Below, piece by piece: positions 1 to 7,645 of a stretch of 50,731 bases of DNA. Source of the DNA: Bacteroidales bacterium UBA1680 (GTDB lineage Bacteria > Bacteroidota > Bacteroidia > Bacteroidales > UBA932); the NCBI GenBank assembly GCA_002320605.1, contig DCKG01000014.1, forward strand, positions 1-50,731. Reading direction: 5' to 3'. Position numbers and translations under genes: made by a program. The notes below the pieces were generated by a model that worked only from the letters and a program-made list of their open reading frames with translations, did no database searches and was not told where the DNA came from. How positions within the stretch are numbered: the stretch's first letter is position 1; every line of letters begins with the position of its first letter.

Positions 1-72
1 AGACCCCGTTAATGTTCCGGAGGCGGACTCTGTCGAGCAACTTACTTTATAGTAAAATTTCTCCGGACAGCA

Positions 73-420
73 GTGATGGAGAATATTCTCTATAATGAAT
101 TGAGATATCGCGGATATAATGTTGATGTCGGGATGGTTGAGATTATGGAGAGGAATGATGATAGGAAGCAGGTTCGCAAGCGTCTTGAAGTTAATTTTGT
201 TGCTAATCAAGGAAGTAAGCGATATTATATACAGTCTGCATTCCGAATGGAAGATGAGGATAAAGTCATACAAGAGAAGAAATCATTGATTAATGTTCCG
301 GACTCTTTCAAGAAAATTATCATAGAGAAAGACCTGATTGCTTCATACCACGATAATGATGGAATTCTGAGGATAGGTCTATTCGATTTCCTTTTGAATC
401 CGGATAGTCTTGATTTATGA
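73..420 (+). pseudogene. C-terminal fragment of an AAA ATPase (DUF4143-type tail)
   Basis: This 115-residue frame looks like the end of a Bacteroidetes AAA ATPase of the type with a C-terminal DUF4143 nuclease-like region. Its opening (ENILYNELRYRGYNVDVG) matches the usual 'hLLENIVYNELLRRGY.V.VG' block, followed by a 'VNFVA...RYYIQ' strand pair and a closing 'I...DFLL' segment. The usual Walker A and B motifs and all N-terminal sequence are missing, and the in-frame sequence upstream has a stop at 10-12 with no family resemblance. The frame opens with GTG-ATG at 73-78, but I see no convincing ribosome binding site. I read it as a decayed gene end. Family assignment is by motif recognition only. 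Confidence 0.55.
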
Positions 421-476
421 GATTCGCCCGGGAAAAACCACGATTTCAATCGTGAGATGAAAGGGCGAATCTCATA
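416..476. repeat. Nested perfect inverted repeats after the ATPase fragment
   Basis: Bases 416-429 (TATGAGATTCGCCC) and 463-476 are exact reverse complements (14 bp). Inside them, 439-454 holds another perfect 7-bp hairpin with a 2-base loop (CACGATT-tc-AATCGTG). The stop codon of the preceding frame lies in the left arm. A strong stem of this type could act as a terminator or RNA-stabilising structure, but there is no U-tract right after it. A mobile-element end is also possible. Confidence 0.7.
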
Positions 477-495
477 ATCTATCGAGCCGGACTGG

Positions 496-513
496 CCCAC
501 AATTTTGTGGGCT
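496..513. repeat. Perfect 8-bp hairpin (possible terminator)
   Basis: GCCCACAA-tt-TTGTGGGC is a perfect 8-bp stem with a 2-base loop. It is followed by an A-rich rather than T-rich stretch (taaaaataa). It lies 20 bases beyond the larger nested hairpin and may belong to the same structured element. Confidence 0.55.
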
Positions 514-550
514 AAAAATAATGCGCTACACTAGCAAAAAATAAAGACTT

Positions 551-610
551 ATGAGCAAGCCCTTTGTATACGGAACCGCCGTCTTTGGAGTTCGCTTATT
601 GGTTCCATAG
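551..610 (+). pseudogene. N-terminal remnant of an AAA ATPase
   Basis: From the ATG at 551 the frame reads MSKPFVYGTAVFGVRLLVP and then stops at 608-610. 'M.KPFVYG..V.G' is the characteristic start of the Bacteroidetes AAA ATPase family that also occurs at 2527-3660 (MEENPFAFGKSVEGNYFTDR). No Walker A follows. This is a short gene relic of the same family as its neighbours. The match is short, so confidence is limited. Confidence 0.4.
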
Positions 611-669
611 GGCGTATTGTTTAGTCTGACCGCTCCCGCGAATGAATTCGTTGGATCGGTCAGTGCATC

Positions 670-1332
670 TTAATATCCCCTTCCCTTTCTCAGCGGCAGT
701 CTCGCCTCTGATTCCTCGGCCCGCTCGCCGGCGTCTTTCCGTTCGGAAACGATGGCCTTTATTTCCTGAATCGCTTCAATGGCCTGCCTTTTAGTCAGGC
801 CGGCGTCCGCCGCCGCGGCGACATAATCTTCCAGGCCAGGCTTTTCCTTTCCGTTGACCAGCGAGGCATGAAAGCCGTTGTTCGCCTCGGGGCATTCGGT
901 GACGTCATACGCCGGGGAGCAGGACCATCTTCCGTCGACGCAGACGAAAGAGAAATTTTTCGCGTGATCGTCGTTTTTCCCTATCTCGAAATTAAAAACC
1001 ATCCGCATGAACATTTGCTGCGCCTCAGAGACATCCCTGGTAAGATGGCGGGTGAAACGAATGAGCTTCCTGTAATCCATCATGGGTCTGTAAATCGATT
1101 CGCAGAGTAGTCCCGAGGCCGTGGCCACGTGAAGCCTCGTCCCGTCCGGAGACACGTCGAACCTTTTCGTCCCCAAATATTTCCCGTTGAACAATTTCAT
1201 CTAGGGAATTGATATGCCGCATCTTTCGGCAAGCCTGAGGACATCATAGTGCTTGTTCAGAATTTGATATGCGTACTCGCTGTTGATTGCATTTGCTTTC
1301 ATAAAACTTGGATCAAGGAAACCCGGAAGTCT
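670..1332 (-). pseudogene. HipA-like kinase, C-terminal fragment (nonsense-mutated)
   Basis: This is the C-terminal kinase part of a HipA-family serine/threonine kinase, the toxin half of hipBA modules (E. coli HipA phosphorylates glutamyl-tRNA synthetase). The frame contains 'YLGTKRFDV', the catalytic 'KNDDHAKNFSF' loop and the metal-binding 'SPAYDVT' motif. An in-frame TAG at 1201-1203 interrupts it: upstream of the stop the same frame continues as 'FMKANAINSEYAYQIL...RLAERCGISIP', the expected preceding HipA sequence. It is open back to a TGA at 1333-1335, where the ATPase cassette begins. The missing N-terminal HipA domain lies at 3785-4051 on the same strand, beyond the cassette. The fragment is GC-rich compared with the inserted ATPase genes. 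Confidence 0.75.
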
Positions 1333-1351
1333 TCAGCTCGCTGGTGGTTGA

Positions 1352-2425
1352 TTAATTTTGCTGTTTCTTAATCCACGTTCTGAAAAACGGGTCCTCTATC
1401 TCGTAAGAGCCAGTCCGTATGACATACCCTTCCTTCATAAGTTTCTTTAAGGAGCTATAAGATGTGCTTGTGGGCAGGTTTCTGTCCTTGTAAGGGGCCT
1501 TGCCAAGAGAAAGTATCTGCATTATCTTCCTCGATGTGCGGTTCATCATAAGCCATATACGCTCAAAATCGAGGTCATGGGCATTGACAAGGTCGTTGAT
1601 GGCATACTCAACAGGATTCTCTGTTATTTTCTCTACCTGAATGATTTCCCAGCACCTTGCGGAAAGCTGCTGCGTATAGTATGGATGACACCCTGTAAAT
1701 TCGAGAATGTCTTTTGCTATTTCTTCGCTGTGATCTTTGACAACAGATGTCATGCGTTCTTTGATGAAGTCAAGGATATCATCATAGGGTATCTTGTCAA
1801 GGTGCATGAGTAAGTCAAAATGATAAAATGGGGATTTTGGACGTTCGAAAATATCTGCCATCATAGATTCTTGACTGCCAAGGAAGATATAGTTCAAGCC
1901 ATCCTGTTCCTGCATGATAGCTCGCAGTTTCTTGTAGACATTTTTTTCTATTTCCAGAAGCTCTTGAAACTCATCCAACACTACTATCAGTTTTCTTTCC
2001 GGTGTGCTTACCTTCTCCAACAAGCCCAGAGCATCCTCAATGAACGTTAAGGATGACGCTATCTGTGGATTAAAACTTACCTCTAACTGGTCGCCAGTAG
2101 GGGTTGACGATATAACCGGGACTATCCTTAGGCTTGCCAGCATGTGCTTTAGCTTTTCCCATGAGTATAATCTATAGACTTCTTTGATAATCATGGCAGA
2201 GAAGTCCTCGATGGAGGTTACTTGCTGCAAGTTTATATACACGCAGGGCCGTCCTGTCTGCTTGACAGCCTTACGTACAAGGCTGGACTTTCCATATCGC
2301 CTTGGACTGATAAGGATAAGATGATTCTCGCTGTGGAGGAACTGCGCTATGTACTACAATTCCTTTGTGCGGTCTGTGAAGTAGTCGTTATCGACCAACA
2401 CGCCATATTTGAACGGGTTTTCCAT
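1352..2425 (-). pseudogene. AAA ATPase with a premature stop at codon 24
   Basis: This is a member of the archaeal-type ATPase (ATPase_2-like) family common in Bacteroidetes. The natural start appears to be the ATG at 2423-2425: it gives MENPFKYGVLVDNDYFTDRT, the family's standard N-terminus, closely similar to its neighbour. Codon 24 is TAG (2354-2356). The Walker A motif (ISPRRYGKSSLV) lies in frame just after that stop, and the longest frame after it with a start codon begins at GTG 2242, downstream of Walker A. The Walker B motif is 'LIVVLDEFQELL' and the C-terminus looks like a winged helix. Without readthrough the product would lack nucleotide binding, so I call it a recent pseudogene. 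It sits 101 bases downstream of its paralogue, probably in the same transcript. Confidence 0.7.
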
Positions 2426-2429
2426 ATTG

Positions 2430-2456
2430 CGATATTTTTCGTTCCGATATTTTTCG
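2430..2456. repeat. Tandem 12-bp direct repeat upstream of the broken ATPase
   Basis: CGATATTTTTCG occurs at 2430-2441 and again at 2445-2456, a 15-base period. It lies immediately upstream of the ATPase start at 2425, between the two paralogues. It may be a tandem protein-binding site or a simple duplication. Confidence 0.6.
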
Positions 2457-2526
2457 CAAAGAAAGTGATATTCCTGTCGCAAGTAAAATCTATTTTGTCT
2501 TTACTGCAAATTTCTTAATAAGTCGA

Positions 2527-3660
2527 TTATCTAACCTTGACAGTTTTAACTATCCATAACTTGAAAATGGGGTCACTGATACATATCCGTTCCCCGTCAG
2601 TGTCTATGAACTCTTTGGACATTAACGACTTCTTTATTCCCTGTACGTTGGCCGATGTCTGTAGATGGTATCTTCTAATGACTTCGTTCTTTGTCAAGCC
2701 AGTCTCCACACCGTCTGCAAGAGCCACAATGAAGTTGAGTTGTAGTTCTGTCAGAGACTCTACGTCACGTTGGAAAAAGACCTTGTTTTGCTCCAATAAG
2801 TCCTTGACCGCATCATCGATCATTGAGTCTGTGGTAATAGGGTTTGCCTTGTACCAGACAATCCAAGCCATCTGTTGGACATACGAAGATAGATTATCGG
2901 TAATATTGCAGATTCTCTCGGCTTGTTCTTCTGTGATAGTTTTACCTGTTGCGGAGAACCTGCTGGTAATGAACGATACCCATTCCTTTGTGGGAATTTT
3001 CTTCAAAAACAAGATGTCGCCGAATTTGTATAGAGGGCATGATGCATCGCTGAACATACTCTCCATCATGTGTCTCTTGCTGCCGAACATGCAGTAGGTG
3101 ACGTTCTGCTGGTGCTGCCAAACGGAACGTAGTTTCTTCTGGAAATTCAATGTATCATCGAATGTTCCTATCTGCTGAAACTCGTCAAAGCAGACGACTA
3201 CACGGATATTCTTCTTTTCCGCAATCTTCTCGGGAAGTTGCAGTATTTCTATGTCCGTGCCATCTTTCGGATTCCACTCAAAGGAGATGGAGAAGTCGTT
3301 CAATGAATCGGCACCGAAAGAGAATTTTGGCGTGATATTGGATAGGAACCTCTTGCCGTTTTCAATACATTCGTCCAGTTTGGATGATGTCTGTTTGATT
3401 ATCTCGTTGGCAAGCAGGTGGTAGAAGGCTGCTTCAGATTTACAGTAGAACATATCAAGAAGGACATAACGGATGTCATCACGCTTGTTGTTAGCTATGA
3501 CATTTTTCACAAGGGATGTCTTGCCCCATCGACGGGGGGAGATAAGGACGGTATTGATGCCATGAGTGAGATTGGCTTCCAGCCGTTTTGTTTCCTCATC
3601 CCGGTCTGTAAAGTAATTGCCTTCGACTGATTTACCGAATGCGAAGGGATTCTCTTCCAT
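2527..3660 (-). CDS. AAA family ATPase (archaeal-type ATPase_2-like)
   Basis: This intact 377-residue ATPase begins with the family signature 'MEENPFAFGKSVEGNYFTDR'. It has Walker A at about residues 40-50 (ISPRRWGKTSLV) and Walker B near residue 155 (VVVCFDEFQQIG). The C-terminal 100 residues look like a winged helix (GLTKNEVIRRYHL...IKKSLMSKEFI). Proteins of this family are abundant in Bacteroidetes, and their cellular role is not established to my knowledge. The ATG at 3660 has a matching promoter about 25 bases upstream. The gene and its damaged paralogue form a cassette of lower GC content lying inside a hipBA module, which suggests acquisition by insertion. I infer no specific function. 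Confidence 0.8.
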   Translation of the reverse strand: MEENPFAFGKSVEGNYFTDRDEETKRLEANLTHGINTVLISPRRWGKTSLVKNVIANNKRDDIRYVLLDMFYCKSEAAFYHLLANEIIKQTSSKLDECIENGKRFLSNITPKFSFGADSLNDFSISFEWNPKDGTDIEILQLPEKIAEKKNIRVVVCFDEFQQIGTFDDTLNFQKKLRSVWQHQQNVTYCMFGSKRHMMESMFSDASCPLYKFGDILFLKKIPTKEWVSFITSRFSATGKTITEEQAERICNITDNLSSYVQQMAWIVWYKANPITTDSMIDDAVKDLLEQNKVFFQRDVESLTELQLNFIVALADGVETGLTKNEVIRRYHLQTSANVQGIKKSLMSKEFIDTDGERICISDPIFKLWIVKTVKVR

Positions 3661-3685
3661 AATACTATCTGCTTATAAGTTGCCA

Positions 3686-3716
3686 CAAAGTTACTAAAAA
3701 TAATTTTAGTAACAAT
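3686..3716 (-). promoter_or_regulatory. Promoter with an embedded palindromic operator candidate
   Basis: On the minus strand TAACTTTG (3686-3693) matches the Bacteroidetes -7 element TAnnTTTG. ATTG (3713-3716) is a -33 match 19 bases further upstream. A perfect inverted repeat, GTTACTAAAA-ataa-TTTTAGTAAC at 3690-3713, fills the spacer and overlaps half of the -7 element. A protein bound there should block transcription of the ATPase pair, so this is a likely repressor site. The binding protein is unknown. Confidence 0.6.
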
Positions 3717-3784
3717 ATATTTACTAATAAATATAAAAATACTTGATTATCTCCGAAATTTGTTAAAAAGTTATCAACTAATTA

Positions 3785-4051
3785 AGTGATTAAGATCCTG
3801 TCGAGGAGGTAATTCCCATACCCGTCCGGCATGCTGTCTTCGAAGATGCCGAAATCGCCATAGAAATTATTGGTTCTCGCCGCCTGCAGGCCAGTCTTCA
3901 GCGGAAGCTCCAGCGGCGATATCGAGAAGCCGTTGGCGATCCATCCTTTGTCTTACTCGAACATGCAGCGGGAATTATCCGGGGACATCGACAGGACGCC
4001 GACGTTCATTCCATGATACTGGACCGTCAATGATTTAGGCAGCTTGAGCAT
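3785..4051 (-). pseudogene. HipA N-terminal domain fragment
   Basis: Read from ATG 4051, the frame gives an N-terminal HipA domain: 'VQYHGMNVGVLSMSP', then 'F(E)*DKGWIANGFSISPLELPL', then the family hallmark 'FGIFEDSMPDGYGNYLLDR'. Codon 33 is a TAA (3953-3955) where the family has a tyrosine, consistent with a TAT/TAC to TAA change. Homology stops at 'LLDRILIT' (about 3785), exactly where AT-rich ATPase-cassette DNA starts. The C-terminal half of the kinase is found at 670-1332. The start overlaps the end of the antitoxin-like gene, as is usual for hipBA pairs. Confidence 0.7.
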
Positions 4052-4509
4052 TTCCTTCTCCCCCTTGTTCTGTTTTTATTCTCTTTCATCGCCAGCATCT
4101 CTTCCATCGAGGCGTACTTGTCCTCGCGGAACAAGTTCTTGAGTTCTTCTTCATACCCGAGCGCCATCGAAAGCCTGACGAATGATTCCAGCGATATCCT
4201 GGCCGAATTCTCGAACCGGGCGATCGTCGGCGCTGGAACGCCCGTGACATCCTGGAAGATAATAAATAATATGATATAAGCTAAACGTTCAGTCGAATGT
4301 ATTGCATCGTGAAATGGATTTCTTTCATGCCAGTCAGGCATCGACTTCACCTTCGAGTCCTCGTCCGACACGTCAACCATGTTGGAATTGTTTCCTTTGC
4401 TGGTTTTCACGTCTCTTCGCGCCTCTTTCTGTGCGGGAATAGTTTTCTCGTTCGGAGCCGTCTCTTCCTCATATTTATCCAGCGAGTGCATGACTATCGT
4501 TTCGGTCAA
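4027..4509 (-). pseudogene. HipB-like XRE antitoxin, apparently damaged
   Basis: The frame holds an XRE-type helix-turn-helix: 'VTGVPAPTIARFENSARISLESFVRLSMALGYEEELKNLF', which matches HipB antitoxins ('GVS.STI.RFE.G..ISLE..LRL..ALG....L..L'). Immediately before it the expected first helix is replaced by a hydrophobic stretch (AYIILFIIFQDV), which suggests an indel or compensating frameshifts. Together with the broken hipA next to it, this indicates a dead toxin-antitoxin module. The N-terminal 75 residues are charged and I do not recognise them. The gene overlaps the start of the hipA fragment by 25 bases. Confidence 0.6.
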
Positions 4510-4617
4510 GTTGCTGAAGCTAGGTTATCGTAACTCCCCTCCCGCTGCTTTCGCCACGGGAGAGGAGAGGTTTAGAGTTGATTTTATCGTGCGATGCCCG
4601 TGGGGGCAAGGCAAATC

Positions 4618-5583
4618 CTATGGGCGGACGGGCCGAACCGAGAAACCATAGCAGCGGTAGTAGGTGCCCCAGTTGAAGCGGCCCGAATCGAAGTAGAGGC
4701 TGCAGGCGTAGTCGCTGTAGGGCGTGTAGAGCGAGCCCGACCAGCAGTAGCCCCAGCTGCCGACATTGCTGAGCTCGGAACCCTTGCGGTGGCCGGCGGC
4801 AGGAAGAAAGATGATTTTGCCGTTAGGGCCTTTCACATTGAAGCCATTTTTGCCGTCCTGCGTGGTCCAAGTCCATATGCAATTCTCTAACAGTTCATTG
4901 ATTTCGTGACGGGTCGGCATACGCCAAGGCGCGCCGAGTTTGGCGGTGGCAGCGTCGTCCTCCGGGGCGAGGGTGATCTTGCCGTCGGTGCCGTTGTACT
5001 TGGTCAGATTTTTAGCAGTACCAAACTTGTAGGTGTCCCATGAGTAGTTGGCTTTAGGGTTAGTTTCACCCCAAGCGTAGTAGTCGCCATATTCTGATGG
5101 TTTCGATGCGCCGAGGTTGCACTTCGCCCACTTCAAGCCGCTTGGCAGGCCGAGGTCGACATATTCATCACCAACGGTTCCGCCGCCCCCTGCTACGACC
5201 GTCACGACGCAGATGGCTGCCTTGCCCCCATCCTTGGTGGTCACGGTGATGGTAGCCTTACCGGCCGTCCGGGCTGTCACCTTGCCGTTGGCATCGACCG
5301 TGGCAACTGTCGTGTTGTCGGATTTCCATATTACATTCTTGTTGGTGGCATTGTCTGGCTGCACCGTGGCGATGAGGGTTGTCGCTAAGCCCTCCTTCAG
5401 CGAAAGCATGGTCTTGTTGAGGGTGACGCTGGTAACGGCAACGGATGGGGTGGTGCCTCCGCCACCGCTTCCGATGGCTGCCTTGAGTTCTTCGAGCTTC
5501 TGGATGATCTGCGCAAGGGCAGCGGCGGCGCTGGTATTGCCGCTGTTCACTTCGGCGATAAGGTTGTTGATGGCTGTGGTCAC
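4618..5583 (-). CDS. C-terminal part of surface lipoprotein: Ig-like (BIG2) and lectin-like domain
   Basis: This frame carries the end of a coiled-coil region, a Gly-rich linker, a BIG2-type Ig-like domain ('VTSVTLNKTMLSLKEG...GKATITVTT') and a C-terminal domain of the kind found in many Bacteroidales and Fibrobacter surface proteins ('YVDLGLPSGLKWAKCNLGASKPSEYG...WGYCWSGSLY...FSVRPVRP'). The frame is open upstream to about 5888 and reads as tandem 'LPDYxxxLxAIxxAI' repeats that continue those of the adjacent lipoprotein. The GTG at 5583 is therefore not a real start: with 5817-6488 this is one gene of about 620 codons broken by a one-base frameshift. Such proteins are probably exposed on the cell surface and adhesive. 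The ligand is unknown. Confidence 0.7.
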   Translation of the reverse strand: MTTAINNLIAEVNSGNTSAAAALAQIIQKLEELKAAIGSGGGGTTPSVAVTSVTLNKTMLSLKEGLATTLIATVQPDNATNKNVIWKSDNTTVATVDANGKVTARTAGKATITVTTKDGGKAAICVVTVVAGGGGTVGDEYVDLGLPSGLKWAKCNLGASKPSEYGDYYAWGETNPKANYSWDTYKFGTAKNLTKYNGTDGKITLAPEDDAATAKLGAPWRMPTRHEINELLENCIWTWTTQDGKNGFNVKGPNGKIIFLPAAGHRKGSELSNVGSWGYCWSGSLYTPYSDYACSLYFDSGRFNWGTYYRCYGFSVRPVRP

Positions 5584-5816
5584 TTCGCTTATCTTCGTGG
5601 CTATGTCTGTTTGTACGGTGCCGAGTTCCTCGATCTGTGTCTTGATGGCATGCAGACCGTTGGCTACGGCATCGAACTTGTCGCTATAGTCGGGCAGTGC
5701 GTTGATGGCATTCTCGAGTGCGGTGAGCTTGTCGCCGTAGTCGGGCAGTGCTTCGATGGCCGTCTTGATGGCTGCGAGCTGTGCGGAGTAGTCGGGCAGC
5801 GAGTTGATGGCTGCTG

Positions 5817-6488
5817 TCAGTGCGTCGAGTTTGTCACCATAGTCAGGTAGACTCTCAATGACTGCCTTGATGGCTTCGAGCTGCTTGTGTAGTCTGGCAG
5901 GTTCTTGATGGCTGTCTCAAGCAGGTCAAGTTTACCTTCAAGCGAGAGGGTCTGTGCCTTCATGGCTGCCTCGATGAGGTCGAGCTTGGTCTCGAGGGTG
6001 GCGTTTGCGTTGTTGATGGCCTCCGTAATGGCTTCCATCTTCTCTTCCATACTGCCTTGGAGGCTCTCTATGGCAGTGGCGAGCTTGCCTGCCATTTCCT
6101 CCTGCTTGAGGGTCTGGTTCTTGACGGCGGTCTCAAGCAGGGAGAGCTTGTTCTCAAGCGAGAGGGTCTGTGCCTTCATGGCTGCCTCGATGGCCGTGAG
6201 CTTGGTCTCGAGGGTGGCGTTCACCGAGTTGAGCACGTCGATGACGGCTTGCAGCTTGGTCTGCTGGTCGGCGTTCATCTTGTCGATGGCTGCGGTGAGT
6301 TGTTTGATAGCTTCCTCGTTCTTGAGGAATCCGTTGTTGATGGCTTCCACCACCTTGGTGAAGTCGTTAATCACAGACACGTTCATCGTGTAGTTGATCT
6401 CTGGTGCGTCTTCCTGGCATGAGGTGAGGAACGCTGGTGCTGCCAGCATCATGGTGATGGCGAGCAGGATGAATTTGATGCGTTTCAT
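5817..6488 (-). CDS. N-terminal part of surface lipoprotein with coiled-coil repeats (frameshifted)
   Basis: A lipoprotein signal (MKRIKFILLAITMMLAAPAFLTSC) is followed by about 170 residues of heptad-rich repeats ('LETKLTAIEAAMKAQTLSLENKLSLLETAVKNQ'). After 'NLPDYT' (about 5888) the reading changes to unrelated sequence (SSSKPSRQSLRVYLTMVTNSTH). Deleting two bases or adding one there restores 'KQLEAIKAVIESLPDYGDKL', in register with the downstream frame. A near-identical segment occurs twice (about 5940 and 6156). The gene follows the barrel protein at 6511-7548 with a short gap and is probably in its operon. Confidence 0.75.
   Translation of the reverse strand: MKRIKFILLAITMMLAAPAFLTSCQEDAPEINYTMNVSVINDFTKVVEAINNGFLKNEEAIKQLTAAIDKMNADQQTKLQAVIDVLNSVNATLETKLTAIEAAMKAQTLSLENKLSLLETAVKNQTLKQEEMAGKLATAIESLQGSMEEKMEAITEAINNANATLETKLDLIEAAMKAQTLSLEGKLDLLETAIKNLPDYTSSSKPSRQSLRVYLTMVTNSTH
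5939..6220. repeat. Internal direct repeats, about 216-bp period
   Basis: The stretch starting near 5939 (caagcgagagggtctgtgcc...) recurs near 6156. The two copies are identical for about 38 bases and largely similar for about 65, encoding the repeated 'KAQTLSLE(N/G)KL' coiled-coil unit. Such repeats allow length change by recombination. Confidence 0.65.
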
Positions 6489-6510
6489 ATCATTGTTGTA
6501 TTTAATTGTT

Positions 6511-7548
6511 TTACTTGCTGTGTTCTACTGTTATCGCTACTCTGCGTCCCTCTGCTGCTGGCTTGCCGTTCCGCCGCTCCGCCTGTCGGCGTGCGCTCTC
6601 TGCCTTTTCGGCCTGAATCCTGGCATCGGTAGCCTCGCGTTGCAGGACGTTCAAGCGGTTGCCCAGCGTGGCGGTCTCATCTTCATAGCAGGCACGCTGC
6701 ACACGGGCGCGGCTCCGCACGAAGTTGTACCGCAGGGTGACAAGGGCGAAGGCATAATTCTTCGGGGCGATGGCCTTGCGGTTCATCAGCCAGTCGATTT
6801 CGCCTTTCAGCCCAACGCTGAGCTGCCGACTCACATCGGCCTCGATGTGGAGAGAAGCAGGAACGTAGAGCTTCTTGAAGTTTTCGTGTCGGTTGGTCGT
6901 CCGCACGGTGCCAATGATGGTGACGGAGCTTTCGTTGCTGATGCTTGCCCCGTCGATGAGCGGCGTAGTCTTGCCGTCCTGCGTGACGGTGTTGCTGAAG
7001 AAGATGCCGTATTCGTTGCCCTTGGCGAAGGTGTAGCCTAAGCCCGTGCCTGCCCAGATGTTGAGCCACTGCGCACTGCGATTCGGCCAAAGTTCCATGA
7101 AGTTGAAGCCAGCCCCGAGCCTGACGTTGTGGTAGTTCATCAGGTAGTTGCCGTATGCCTTGACTGGCATCGACTTGGTGTCGAGCTGCGAAAAGCGCTG
7201 CTCACGGCGGTAGCGCGACCAAAGGTACTCGGCACCTACTCTCACCCACGGACGGATGGTGTAGTCCACTCCGCCGCCCACGGCTGGTGCGACTTTGTAG
7301 CTCTTCTTGGCATCAAGGTTCTGATACCAGACATCTGTAGCCCACGACAGTCCACCCTCGGCATAGATGCTCCAGGTGCCTGTGCGCAGCTCGCAGTTCT
7401 GGTCTCGTGGCGGCTGCGTGCTGCCCTCGCCCGATGCCTGCGCCTGGGCGCCGACGGTGACGACTGCGGTGAGCACTGCCGAGAGACCCACTCTGGCCCA
7501 TAGGCCGCTGAGTGACGGGAAAAGCGGTTTCGATCGTCTTTTGTACAT
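6511..7548 (-). CDS. Outer-membrane beta-barrel protein
   Basis: This 345-residue protein has a signal peptide (LSAVLTAVVTVGAQAQA) followed by alternating strands with aromatic girdle residues ('TWSIYAEGGLSW', 'GGGVDYTIRPWVRVGAEYLWSRYR', 'NIWAGTGLGYTF', 'LSVGLKGEIDWLMN', 'NYAFALVTLRYNF'). This pattern fits an 8-stranded outer-membrane barrel of the DUF3575/OmpA-barrel type. The last 60 residues form a charged helix (LGNRLNVLQREATDARIQAEKAESARRQAERR) and no OmpA peptidoglycan-binding domain follows. It lies just upstream of the coiled-coil lipoprotein in a leftward group that faces the hybrid regulator gene. Its role is probably structural or related to surface assembly. Confidence 0.65.
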   Translation of the reverse strand: MYKRRSKPLFPSLSGLWARVGLSAVLTAVVTVGAQAQASGEGSTQPPRDQNCELRTGTWSIYAEGGLSWATDVWYQNLDAKKSYKVAPAVGGGVDYTIRPWVRVGAEYLWSRYRREQRFSQLDTKSMPVKAYGNYLMNYHNVRLGAGFNFMELWPNRSAQWLNIWAGTGLGYTFAKGNEYGIFFSNTVTQDGKTTPLIDGASISNESSVTIIGTVRTTNRHENFKKLYVPASLHIEADVSRQLSVGLKGEIDWLMNRKAIAPKNYAFALVTLRYNFVRSRARVQRACYEDETATLGNRLNVLQREATDARIQAEKAESARRQAERRNGKPAAEGRRVAITVEHSK

Positions 7549-7645
7549 AGTATATAAGCCTCCCCTTTAATCCATTGTGGGAAACGCTTTGCAGGAGGCT
7601 GGGCGTTGATGTTGATGTTTTGTTTCGATATGGTTAAAATGCTTA

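Noticed and set aside
225..500. 91-residue leftward frame opposite the ATPase fragment
   Set aside because: It is antisense to a recognisable fragment and is partly made of the nested palindromes.
1577..2050. Rightward frames opposite the AAA ATPase gene
   Set aside because: They are complementary to clear ATPase coding sequence with a Walker B motif on the other strand.
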